Source of the DNA: Spirosoma endophyticum
GTDB lineage: Bacteria > Bacteroidota > Bacteroidia > Cytophagales > Spirosomataceae
Length of the DNA stretch: 64,000 nucleotides
Direction: 5' to 3'
NCBI RefSeq assembly: GCF_900112365.1
Contig: NZ_FOLQ01000022.1
Span: forward strand, 28,876-92,875
Made by a program: the position numbers and the translations under genes. The notes under the pieces were generated by a model. That model ran no database searches and was not told where the DNA came from. It saw only the letters and a list, made by a program, of their open reading frames with translations. This document shows positions 1 to 7,980 of the stretch, one piece after another (positions within the stretch are counted from its first letter, which is position 1; every line of letters begins with the position of its first letter).

Positions 1-549
1 TCTGCTTAACACCGCAAAGGAACTGCCGTTGCTGCCAGGGATTGGCTTAAACTCAAAATAGCCCACCTGCTTATCTTTCCCAAATCCGTAATCGAGGGGT
101 TCAAAGGAGGCCACGTCGTTCACGGCAAAGCCTGAATCTTTATAGTAACAACGAAACTTATCTTTCGCATACTCATTGCGAATAGCTACAAAAGAGCCCA
201 CATCGGCCGTAGGAATCGAAATGATCTTATCCTTTCGGGTCGTATTGAACAACTGAAAGTCAATGTAATTATCACAATAAAAAACGGTTGCCCGGTCTTT
301 GCCAAAATGGTCATCGAGCGCCGTAAAACTGGCCCCATTTGCGCCATCAATAGATAGTCCCCGATAATACGCCCTACGTTTATCTTTGGCAAAAACGTCA
401 TTCAGGGCCACGAACGTAGCCTCGTCTGCTTCATTGATAAGATTGTCTTTATAGTAGACGGAGCCATTTTTCGTCTGATAACCGGAATTTTTACAGGACG
501 TCAGCCATCCCAGTTCAAGAAGAGAAAACAGAAAGGGGAGAAATTTCAT
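1..549 (-). CDS. DKNYY-repeat lipoprotein (3' end outside window)
   Basis: I read 183 codons with no stop before the left edge, so the C-terminus is missing. The first 19 residues form a signal peptide ending in a lipobox (LTSC, Cys19), so a lipoprotein is expected. The rest consists of repeated units of roughly 40 residues built around phrases such as FAKDKRRAYYRG, YAKDKFRCYYK and FGKDKQVGYF, the pattern of the DKNYY family, whose function is unknown. The start is the only Met with a signal peptide behind it. The gene points out of the window and is followed upstream by another minus-strand gene 57 bases away, so they may be co-transcribed. Confidence 0.8.
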   Translation of the reverse strand, partial: MKFLPFLFSLLELGWLTSCKNSGYQTKNGSVYYKDNLINEADEATFVALNDVFAKDKRRAYYRGLSIDGANGASFTALDDHFGKDRATVFYCDNYIDFQLFNTTRKDKIISIPTADVGSFVAIRNEYAKDKFRCYYKDSGFAVNDVASFEPLDYGFGKDKQVGYFEFKPIPGSNGSSFAVLSR

Positions 550-606
550 GGTTCACAAATAGCTGAGATGGCGGACAGAATTGATGAAGACTAATTTTCC
601 TGCCAT

Positions 607-1191
607 TTATTCCTGGCTGATATTCAGGATTTCGTTGATCAGCCAGCCATTACCACTACGTATCAATCGGAATTGGTAGGCGTCAAATAAGGTAAATGTT
701 ACTGTTGCCCGGTTTTTTACGATCGTTACGGTGTCAATTTTTAGCGATTTCAGGGAAGCCAGCATCATGTCGACATCCTGCGTAAGAAGCACCAGATCAT
801 AGTCAAATCCGGTGGGTGGACCTTCGATCTGGGGGATTTTTTGAAAGCCTTCATTACGTTGCCTGAAAAATATCCGCCATTCATTCAGGTAGGCATCGGT
901 CAGGAGATGGCTGCTTTTAAGATAAGCCAGGTAGCGTTCTCCATTTGGTAAATTAACCGAATAAGGCTTCCCCGCTTTTTGATTGACTAACGAAATGCGG
1001 CTGGCTACCTGAATGTGAGTTTTATACCAGACCAGGAACGTAATGACGGTTTGCCTGGCCTGGACAGGGTCATTGGGGGCCACAATAGCCATGTCAGCAC
1101 AGGGCCGGGCACGTAGCAGATCCTTGCGGTGATCGGCTGGCGCGATGAAACTTATCAACGCTAAGGTTACGGTTATACCTGTAGATTTCAT
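607..1191 (-). CDS. small exported protein of unknown function
   Basis: The product is 194 residues from the chosen start. That start (MKSTGITVTLALISF) gives a normal signal peptide; an in-frame ATG 63 bases upstream would put a polar, non-signal N-terminus in front of it. A promoter core at 1299-1306 would suit either start. The mature part is a compact alpha+beta domain with a C-terminal half reminiscent of DUF3828/NTF2-like proteins (VTFTLFDAYQFRLIRSGNGWLINEI), but I cannot place it firmly. No catalytic motif is visible. It is probably periplasmic. Confidence 0.65.
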   Translation of the reverse strand: MKSTGITVTLALISFIAPADHRKDLLRARPCADMAIVAPNDPVQARQTVITFLVWYKTHIQVASRISLVNQKAGKPYSVNLPNGERYLAYLKSSHLLTDAYLNEWRIFFRQRNEGFQKIPQIEGPPTGFDYDLVLLTQDVDMMLASLKSLKIDTVTIVKNRATVTFTLFDAYQFRLIRSGNGWLINEILNISQE

Positions 1192-1298
1192 TCGTTGGAC
1201 TGTTTTGTGGAGTAGGGCAGACTGCCACGTAGCAGACAAGCAATTTGTTGCCATGTAGCAGAAGGCAAACGAGTGTATTCATACGCTAACTTGCCCGA

Positions 1299-1306
1299 CA
1301 AAAGTA
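1299..1306 (-). promoter_or_regulatory. candidate Bacteroidota -7 box (TACTTTTG)
   Basis: The minus strand reads TACTTTTG, a match to TAnnTTTG. It lies 45 bases before the upstream ATG and 108 before the preferred ATG of the small exported protein. No clear -33 TTTG is visible. Confidence 0.35.
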
Positions 1307-1423
1307 GGTATGTCGCTATCGATCCGTTAGGGGTGATTAACAACGGGATGCTCTGAAGTAACAGCAGGCAACTTTGCCTGTATACTTAGCAGCCATATAA
1401 GTACGTTGCGCAGATACTAAGGC

Positions 1424-2965
1424 TCAGGCCAATACTTTCTGGCGGGTTTCTACCCAGACCGTAGCCATAAGGGCACTCAACCAGGCCAGCCCTGTGCAGC
1501 CCCACATCACAAGCTGAAATGTGTGCAGAAAGGCCAGCTTGATGGTTTTTTGCAGTTCGATTCGATGGGTAAACGTAACGCCCTCCGGCACGCTGATGCC
1601 ACCTAGTTGATCGGCCTCGGCGCGCAAAGCCGAAACAACGGAAGGTGTGAGATGTAACGGTTTAATGAATTCGATCAATTCATAACGGAAACTGACAATG
1701 GCTACTGAACCCGCTATCGCCAGAAATAACACACCAGCCGTTCGGGAAACCGCATTGTTGATGCCCGATGCGGTGCCCGCGTAGTGCGTGGAAACCGAAC
1801 TCATCACCGCGTTGGTCAGCGGTACGACGGTAAAGATCAGACCTATTCCAAAGAGTAACAGACCTGGCAGAAAGGTGAACCAGTAATGACTCGGACCAGG
1901 CGTAAGGCCAATAAACGATAACCACAGAAAAGCAAAACCAACAATAATAGGCCCGATGATCAACGGGAGTCGGGGACCATGCCGGTCTGAAAAACCTCCC
2001 GCCCACCGGGAGAATAAAATCAGGGGTAAAGGCAACGCAATAAAGGCCATACCCGCCAGAGCGGGTCGGTACCCCTGAATTTGTACCAGATTGAGCGTCA
2101 GGAAAAAAGAGGCTGTACTTAAGGCCCCATATAAGAGCAGTGTGAGCAAGTTGGTCCCGGTGAATGTTCGGGAGGCAAATAAATGGAGGGGTACCAGGGG
2201 TGCTTTCTGATGGGTTTCTACCCAGACAAATGCACCTAAACTAGCGAGCCCTCCAACCAGCGAACCGTAGACAGCCGGGTTTGCGGGGCCCAGCGACGAC
2301 CACATAGTGAAACTGTACGTCAGACCCGCCAGTCCCAAGGACGACAGCAGGCTTCCCCAGTAGTCGATGGGCCCGGTGTCCGATTCGTCACGGGTTTCAG
2401 GCACTTTAACATAAATAATGGCAAAAGATGCCAGGCCAAGCGGTAGGTTCAATAAGAAGATATATCGCCACATGCCGGCGTCGGCCAGTAAACCGCCGAG
2501 CAAGGGGCCTGCCACCCCCGTGAAAGCACCTGCTGCCGACCACGTACCAATCGCTTTTCCTCGTTTTTTACCCTCAAATAAAGCACTGATAATGGCCAGA
2601 CTGCCCGGAATCATGAGAGCGCCACCCATACCCTGCAAAATACGCGTGGCAATTAGCCATTCGATAGAAGAAGCCGCTCCACAAGCCGCCGAAGCGACTA
2701 CAAACAGGGCAATCCCCGTCATCATGATTTTCTTGCGCCCCAACTGGTCGCCCAAAGCACCGCCCATCAAAATCAGGGAAGCCAGCATTAAGGCGTAGGC
2801 ATTGACAACCCATACCAATTGGGTCGCATTGGCTTTCAGACTTTGCTGGATGACGGGCAACGCTACGTTGAGGGCAGAGGCATCGATAGAGGCCATACTG
2901 GAGGCCAGAATCGTAGCTGTCAGTACCCAGTTGCCTGCGTTGGTAGTGGTAAGCTTAACCGCCAT
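1424..2965 (-). CDS. MFS drug:H+ antiporter, DHA2 (14-TM, EmrB/QacA) type
   Basis: The protein is 513 residues, the usual length for 14-helix DHA2 exporters. The N-terminal half carries the family signatures: DASALNVALPVIQQ in helix 1, the loop 2-3 motif GALGDQLGRKK, and GSLAIISALFEGKKRGKAIG near helix 4-5 followed by the antiporter motif C region (GVAGPLLGGLLAD). It should sit in the inner membrane and export hydrophobic or cationic compounds using proton motive force. No membrane fusion protein or TolC homologue is adjacent, so it probably acts alone. The substrate cannot be told from sequence. Confidence 0.9.
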   Translation of the reverse strand: MAVKLTTTNAGNWVLTATILASSMASIDASALNVALPVIQQSLKANATQLVWVVNAYALMLASLILMGGALGDQLGRKKIMMTGIALFVVASAACGAASSIEWLIATRILQGMGGALMIPGSLAIISALFEGKKRGKAIGTWSAAGAFTGVAGPLLGGLLADAGMWRYIFLLNLPLGLASFAIIYVKVPETRDESDTGPIDYWGSLLSSLGLAGLTYSFTMWSSLGPANPAVYGSLVGGLASLGAFVWVETHQKAPLVPLHLFASRTFTGTNLLTLLLYGALSTASFFLTLNLVQIQGYRPALAGMAFIALPLPLILFSRWAGGFSDRHGPRLPLIIGPIIVGFAFLWLSFIGLTPGPSHYWFTFLPGLLLFGIGLIFTVVPLTNAVMSSVSTHYAGTASGINNAVSRTAGVLFLAIAGSVAIVSFRYELIEFIKPLHLTPSVVSALRAEADQLGGISVPEGVTFTHRIELQKTIKLAFLHTFQLVMWGCTGLAWLSALMATVWVETRQKVLA

Positions 2966-3148
2966 AGTTGGTCAATGATCCAGTATTTTCCTGCTTAACA
3001 ATTGATACGAGCAACTTGCATGGATCGTATACCCGGACGTTACGGAGCTGTACTATCAGACAGGCGATTAGTGGGGTAGCCGCGTAAATGAACAACCGCG
3101 TCTGTGACGTTGACGGTTGAACGGAATCTTATCCGACTATGGTACTTC

Positions 3149-3172
3149 GGTGGAATTGGTAGGCAAGCGCGA
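3149..3172 (+). other. tRNA-Leu-like 5' fragment
   Basis: The stretch GGTGGAATTGGTAGGCAAGC followed by GCGA closely resembles the acceptor/D-arm part of bacterial tRNA-Leu (consensus TGGTGGAATTGGTAGACACG). The sequence after it does not make a convincing anticodon arm, variable arm or T arm, so this is not a working tRNA. It may be a remnant of an integration or a chance match. Confidence 0.3.
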
Positions 3173-3236
3173 CCAGACATGGCTCATTAGCAACAATTTG
3201 ATGAATTTGTCGGTTACTTGAGCGGTCATTAACGCT

Positions 3237-4220
3237 ATGAGTTGCCCGATAAATTTTGTACTAAGATTAGTCATTTTGTGTTGCTTTACCTATTGTGGTT
3301 ATAGTCAACAGCATCCATATGAGCTAAAAGTTACATCCGAAAATGATAATTACTGCCTGCAGTTTCATGACGGATATTACACAAATGGGTTGTTTTTAAC
3401 CCTGAACTACCTGCCCAACCGATTAAATAAACGTATCACCGACGCCAATAAGCTCACTAAAATTACGTCCTCTTATCAACTGGGACAACTGATCTTCACG
3501 CCCGGTTCTATTGGTCCCGCCATCACGGTTGATCTGATTGACAGACCGTTTGCGGGCTATCTGTTCGCTGAAAAGGGCATGACATTCTTTTACAAAAAAG
3601 GGCATGTACTGAAAACTTCAGTAGCCGTGGGTGTGGTCGGGAAAGATGCGCTGGCTGAGCAATCACAGCTCTTTATCCATAGAACCTTCGATCTGATCAA
3701 GCCCAAAGGCTGGAATTATCAGGTTAAAAATGAGATAGGCGTCAATCTACAGGGGCAGTACTGGCATGAACTTATTCCCGACTCCTGGCGCAAAACCTGG
3801 CTCAATGTTCACGCTACGTCTCAGGTAACAATTGGAAACACGTTCACCAATGCCTCCGCAGGATTTCTGTTTCAGGTGGGCCGTTTTGCCCGACCCGACC
3901 AATCGTCTTTATTTAATGCCCGCATTGACCGGGTTCAGGCACCTACCCAAAAAACGACGGAATTGTATGGCTTCTTTCATCCATCCTACCAATATCAATT
4001 GTATAATGCCACGGTAGAGGGCGGTCTTTTCAGTTCTAATGCAGGGGCCATTTTGTCTCCTCTCAGGCATTGGGGATATAGGAATGATATTGGGTTTGTC
4101 TTTTCGCAGGCCCGATGGACGCTCCAGGTGGTGTATTCATTCAAACAGCGGGAAACCGCACGGATGAGGCAGAATGAACAATACGTTGGCCTGACAACGG
4201 CATACCGTTTTGGTCAGTAA
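3237..4220 (+). CDS. LpxR-like lipid A 3'-O-deacylase (DUF2219)
   Basis: This is a 327-residue exported protein with a signal peptide ending near residue 23 (YCGYSQ). It has the LpxR family order: an ENDNY motif (Asn36-Asp37) followed by DGYYTNGL, RPFAGYLF near residue 103, VGKDALAEQSQLFIH (His148) and PKGWNYQVKNE. LpxR is a 12-strand outer membrane barrel that removes the 3'-acyloxyacyl chain of lipid A; Asn, Asp and His residues of these motifs form its active site in Salmonella LpxR. The protein ends in Phe-Gly-Gln rather than a terminal aromatic. Many Bacteroidota homologues are uncharacterised, so the activity is inferred. Confidence 0.8.
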   Translation: MSCPINFVLRLVILCCFTYCGYSQQHPYELKVTSENDNYCLQFHDGYYTNGLFLTLNYLPNRLNKRITDANKLTKITSSYQLGQLIFTPGSIGPAITVDLIDRPFAGYLFAEKGMTFFYKKGHVLKTSVAVGVVGKDALAEQSQLFIHRTFDLIKPKGWNYQVKNEIGVNLQGQYWHELIPDSWRKTWLNVHATSQVTIGNTFTNASAGFLFQVGRFARPDQSSLFNARIDRVQAPTQKTTELYGFFHPSYQYQLYNATVEGGLFSSNAGAILSPLRHWGYRNDIGFVFSQARWTLQVVYSFKQRETARMRQNEQYVGLTTAYRFGQ

Positions 4221-4348
4221 GCGCATTACTATGCCCGAATCGTCTATCCGTAACGTAGTGGCATCTATAGCCAGGTCGATAGCCTGCCAAATCAACTAGA
4301 TTACTGAATTTATCTGACCATTTAGCGAATACTCGCTGACTGGTCAGT

Positions 4349-4356
4349 TATCTTTA
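4349..4356 (+). promoter_or_regulatory. possible -7 box (TATCTTTA)
   Basis: This differs from TAnnTTTG at the last base. It sits 25 bases before the TTG start of the nuclease gene, a normal spacing. No -33 element is evident. Confidence 0.25.
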
Positions 4357-4380
4357 CTGTACGACTAACAACAACGACTA

Positions 4381-7300
4381 TTGACTTTTCTTCGGCAAAC
4401 GGCCCAACGTATTTTTGACACCCACGGTCCCAGCCTGAGTGATGTTTGGGTGATTTTGCCAACCCGCCGGGCCGTGTCTGTATTTCTGGACGAACTGGCT
4501 GCACGTTCTGATCGCCCTTTTCTGGCTCCGCATACCCTTGCTGTCGATGATTTCATTACGCAGGCGGCTGGTGTACAACTTATTGACTCCGTTAGTCTGC
4601 TCTTTGAACTCTACGATGTCTTTCGGGAGATTGACCCGTTGGTTGAGTTTGAGCAATTTGTGGGGTGGGCATCGATCTTGCTGGCCGACTTCGACCGTAT
4701 TGACCAATACCTCGTTAGTCCTAATGAACTGTTCAGTTACCTGACGGCGGCCAAAGCCCTCGAACGCTGGCAGGTGGATAGGCCGTCGGCCGCCAAACCC
4801 ATTGTCGAAACACCGGGCACGACACGCTACTTCAAACTTTTTGAGAATTTACATACGGCCTACAACGCGCTGCATCAACGCCTGACCCAGCAGGGGCTGG
4901 CCTACAGAGGTATGGCGTACCGGATTCTAGCCCAAAATGTTGAGTCGCTGATTCGGGACAATACGGCTTATGAGCGCGTTTATTTTGTCGGTTTCAATGC
5001 CCTTAGCCGGGCAGAGGAACACATCATAAAAGTCCTGGTCGATGCGCAGCAAGCCGAACTCATTTGGGACGCCGATCAGTATTACATGGGTGACAAAGGC
5101 CAGGAAGCGGGCGAATTTCTGCGTCGATACCGGGATAATGGCTGGTTTTTCTCTAAACAAAATCACGCAGACCTTGCCCAGCAAGCCAATAACCTGCTCG
5201 GCACCGAAAAAAACATTCGTATCGTCGGCGTGCCGAACGCCAGTATGCAGGCCAAGGTGGCCGGGAAAATTTACAGTGACTGGCAAAATAGTCATCAGTC
5301 GTCAGTCAATAGTTATCAGCAACTGACTGACAATCTACTGACAACTGATGACTATCAACTATCGACTAAAAAGACCGCCATCGTGCTGGCTGATGAAACG
5401 CTGCTGGTACCGGTGCTCTATGCACTGGATGAAAATGTGACCGATCTGAACGTAACGATGGGTCTGTCGCTACGTTCGTCGTTGTTATTTACGCTGGTCG
5501 ATACGTTGTTCGAGATGCAGCGAACCGTTCATGAGTTTCGGGCGAAAGACGGTCGTGACCTGCGTATTCCAAAGTTCCACCACCGGCACGTGGTGAAAGT
5601 ACTAAATCACCCGTTCGTGACGCAGTATGAGCGGATTATGGGCTTGAAATGGCCCGGTGGCGTTCAGGAAAATGGCGAGTTTTTTCCGCCGGAACCGCTG
5701 TTTCAGTGGATTGCGAAGACAATCGTGAAAGACCAGCGAGTCTACCTGACCGAGCATGAAATTCAGGCGTTAGGCCAGTATGATCCGCTGGTGCAGGTGC
5801 TGTTTACGCGCTGGCCCAATGAAGATCCTATGAAGGCGCTACGTGCTTTCTACGACCTGATCGAACTGCTGCGCGACGTGTACAAAGTCAGTCAGGATGC
5901 TATCGAAATTGAATACCTGTATCTGTTTTTTACCCTCCTCAAGCAACTCGAAGCCACGCTGGAGCGGCAGGGGGTAGAGAGCGAGGAGCGAGGAGTGTGG
6001 AGAAGGGAGCAAGGACTGGCACAAGGAGACGATGAAATTCCAGGCTCCGCCCCCTATGCTTCAAGCTCCTTGCCCCATGCCACCGTCACCGTGCGTAGTT
6101 TTCGGCAGTTTTTGTATGAATTGATTCGGCAAACAAGCATCCCGTTCACAAGCGAAGGAAAGAGCCAGTTACAGATTATGGGGATGCTCGAAACGCGGGC
6201 CCTGGATTTTGATCGCGTCATTATTCTGTCCGTGAATGAGGGTATTTTGCCGCAGTCCCGGAAACTGAACTCGCTGATTCCATTCGATATTGCTTCCGAA
6301 CTTAACCTGCCAACATACCGTGAACAGGAGGCTGTTATGGCCTACCATTTTTACCGATTGCTACAACGGGCCAGCGAGATTGTCTTACTGCATACTACGT
6401 CGACCGACGCTTATGGAAACAGCAAGGGAGAACCCAGTCGATTCATTCGGCAGATTGAGCATGAACTGGTACCCCGTTCGAAAGGTCTCGTTCGGATTAG
6501 TTACCCAACGGTGCGCTTTGGACGTACAGGCGCCGACACCGTTGCTGACCTGACCGCCCTGCGCGTTCCTAAAACGGAATCTATCCGGGCAGACCTTATC
6601 AAAAGCCTGACAACGAAAGGATTATATCCATCACACCTGAACCAGTTTGTCAGTTGCTCGATGCGGTTTTATTTCAGTCGGATAGTCAGTATTAGTGAAG
6701 ACGAAGATATTGAAGAGAAAATGGGTGCGGCTGAGTTCGGGAGCTGGTTGCACAAAGTAATGGAGCGGTTAGACCTTGAGTATCATCTAAAAGCGTTGCC
6801 CATTGATGAGTCAATCATCAAAAAGCTGCTTGACGAAGAGTTTGCTAAGTCGATGAAAGGGCGGGTCATTGAGTCGGGAATGAATTTGTTGCTGTACGAA
6901 TTAGCGCAGAAACTAATGCTCGACTTTCAACGCCAGCAAAGCAAACTTACCGGCCTGACCGTTATCGGAACCGAGCAAACCCTCGAAACCTATCTGACCG
7001 TGCCCATTGATGGAGGAGCGTCAATTCAGGTACGTATTGCCGGAAAAGTTGACCGGATTGAACGCTACGGGGACATTATCCGGATTGTCGATTACAAAAC
7101 AGGCAAGGTCAGCCTGCCCGAAAAAACGCCCCTGGATCTGGCCGAAAAGCTCCTGAAAGATGGCCGGGAGGATAAAATGCGGCAGTTGTGGCTTTACCGT
7201 TATTTGGCCCTTAAAAACATCAGCGCCTACGGGGGATTACCCCGCGACAAAGCAAAAAAAGATATTTTTCCCGCGGTGGGTCTACCCGTAGAAGCAGGTT

Positions 7301-7509
7301 TTTATTCGTTTCGCGACGTAACGGGTGGGTTTAAATCAAATCCCGTCCGGTTTGGCGACGACGACAGTCCGCAGCAATACATCGACGATTCAGAAGCGTT
7401 ACTGCGCCAACTGATTCAACAACTACTCGATCCGAACGAGCCTTTTAAGAAGACAGACCAGCTCGAGACCTGCCAATATTGCGATTTTAAAGGCATTTGC
7501 GGACGGTGA
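4381..7509 (+). CDS. AddB/RexB-like PD-(D/E)XK nuclease
   Basis: This large protein (1042 residues) resembles the B subunit of AddAB double-strand-break repair nucleases. The C-terminal nuclease domain shows the core RIVDYKTGK near residues 900-907. Cys759 (FVSC) and the terminal CQYCDFKGIC (CxxCx5C) match the four-cysteine iron-sulfur site of AddB. The N-terminal half has a helicase-like fold signature (VWVILPTRRAV) but no Walker A, so it probably scaffolds rather than unwinds. The start is TTG; no upstream ATG is in frame. Two segments, about residues 302-331 and 530-568, look like translated intergenic repeats (listed separately) and lack the family's normal composition. No AddA partner is in the window. 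Confidence 0.82.
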   Translation: MTFLRQTAQRIFDTHGPSLSDVWVILPTRRAVSVFLDELAARSDRPFLAPHTLAVDDFITQAAGVQLIDSVSLLFELYDVFREIDPLVEFEQFVGWASILLADFDRIDQYLVSPNELFSYLTAAKALERWQVDRPSAAKPIVETPGTTRYFKLFENLHTAYNALHQRLTQQGLAYRGMAYRILAQNVESLIRDNTAYERVYFVGFNALSRAEEHIIKVLVDAQQAELIWDADQYYMGDKGQEAGEFLRRYRDNGWFFSKQNHADLAQQANNLLGTEKNIRIVGVPNASMQAKVAGKIYSDWQNSHQSSVNSYQQLTDNLLTTDDYQLSTKKTAIVLADETLLVPVLYALDENVTDLNVTMGLSLRSSLLFTLVDTLFEMQRTVHEFRAKDGRDLRIPKFHHRHVVKVLNHPFVTQYERIMGLKWPGGVQENGEFFPPEPLFQWIAKTIVKDQRVYLTEHEIQALGQYDPLVQVLFTRWPNEDPMKALRAFYDLIELLRDVYKVSQDAIEIEYLYLFFTLLKQLEATLERQGVESEERGVWRREQGLAQGDDEIPGSAPYASSSLPHATVTVRSFRQFLYELIRQTSIPFTSEGKSQLQIMGMLETRALDFDRVIILSVNEGILPQSRKLNSLIPFDIASELNLPTYREQEAVMAYHFYRLLQRASEIVLLHTTSTDAYGNSKGEPSRFIRQIEHELVPRSKGLVRISYPTVRFGRTGADTVADLTALRVPKTESIRADLIKSLTTKGLYPSHLNQFVSCSMRFYFSRIVSISEDEDIEEKMGAAEFGSWLHKVMERLDLEYHLKALPIDESIIKKLLDEEFAKSMKGRVIESGMNLLLYELAQKLMLDFQRQQSKLTGLTVIGTEQTLETYLTVPIDGGASIQVRIAGKVDRIERYGDIIRIVDYKTGKVSLPEKTPLDLAEKLLKDGREDKMRQLWLYRYLALKNISAYGGLPRDKAKKDIFPAVGLPVEAGFYSFRDVTGGFKSNPVRFGDDDSPQQYIDDSEALLRQLIQQLLDPNEPFKKTDQLETCQYCDFKGICGR
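5287..5372 (+). repeat. in-frame repeat-like insertion A in the addB-like gene
   Basis: The segment is an imperfect inverted repeat made of TAGTCATCAGTCGTCAGT-like words on the left and CTGATGACTATCAAC-like words on the right. The same vocabulary makes up the intergenic repeat at 23060-23166. Here it is read through in frame as a Ser/Gln/Asn/Thr-rich linker (NSHQSSVNSYQQLTDN). Confidence 0.6.
5968..6085 (+). repeat. in-frame repeat-like insertion B in the addB-like gene
   Basis: A purine-rich left arm (GAGCGAGGAGCGAGGAGTG, then GGGAGCAAGGACTGG) faces a pyrimidine-rich right arm (CAAGCTCCTTGCCCCATGCC). The words match the intergenic hairpins at 58543-58594 and 7510-7566. It is translated in frame as a Glu/Gly/Arg-rich then Ser/Pro/Ala-rich linker. 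Confidence 0.55.
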
Positions 7510-7566
7510 AGGGGCATAGGGTTTCTGGAAGATTGCCTTTCCCTAGGCCCTTACCCCCATGCCCTC
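7510..7566. repeat. imperfect inverted repeat, GGGGCATAGGG class
   Basis: AGGGGCATAGGG just after the nuclease stop codon pairs imperfectly with the segment CCCTAGGCCCTTACCCCCAT and the bases after it. The words are shared with insertion B and with the hairpin at 58543-58594. Confidence 0.45.
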
Positions 7567-7573
7567 TGCCAGT

Positions 7574-7608
7574 AAAAAAAGCCTGATCGTAGGGCGACCA
7601 GGCTTTCC
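7574..7608. terminator. bidirectional intrinsic terminator
   Basis: A run of seven A, the stem AGCCTGATCG, a short loop, the stem CGACCAGGCT and TTT. One mismatch is tolerated as a wobble. It would end the nuclease transcript and, on the other strand, supplies a long U-run. Confidence 0.7.
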
Positions 7609-7980
7609 TATTGAATACAACCTGAATTGAAAAAAGCAATGTTGGATGCTACTCGTTGAGCAGCAAGTGGGACAAAATTGGTAAATAAAAAGATTTAATA
7701 CAACTATTTCAGTAAAAAATATTGCTTTTACTAACGTTCATGGCTTAAAGTCAAGGACCAGTAACGAATACTAGTTGCCAGACGCCGGGCCAGCGTCGTG
7801 CTATCTTATCTTCTTGTAAAAAAACTTAATTTATTTTTAGGTATATAAACGACCGGCCATAGTACTGCTGGTCTTGGTACGACTATTTCGCTGCCCATTG
7901 GTTCCTAACCGGGAAAACAGATTTCTTCCGTTGTTGCACCCTGGTACAGGCGAAAGTTAGTTTAACAGGTTGCCTGGTAT
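7609..7980. other. gene-free intergenic stretch
   Basis: About 370 bases between two convergent genes, AT-rich in the middle. I see no open frame with a plausible start, no further strong hairpin and no RNA gene. Confidence 0.6.

Noticed and set aside
3140..3240. Complete tRNA-Leu gene
   Set aside because: Only the first part resembles tRNA-Leu; no matching acceptor strand, long variable arm or T arm is found.
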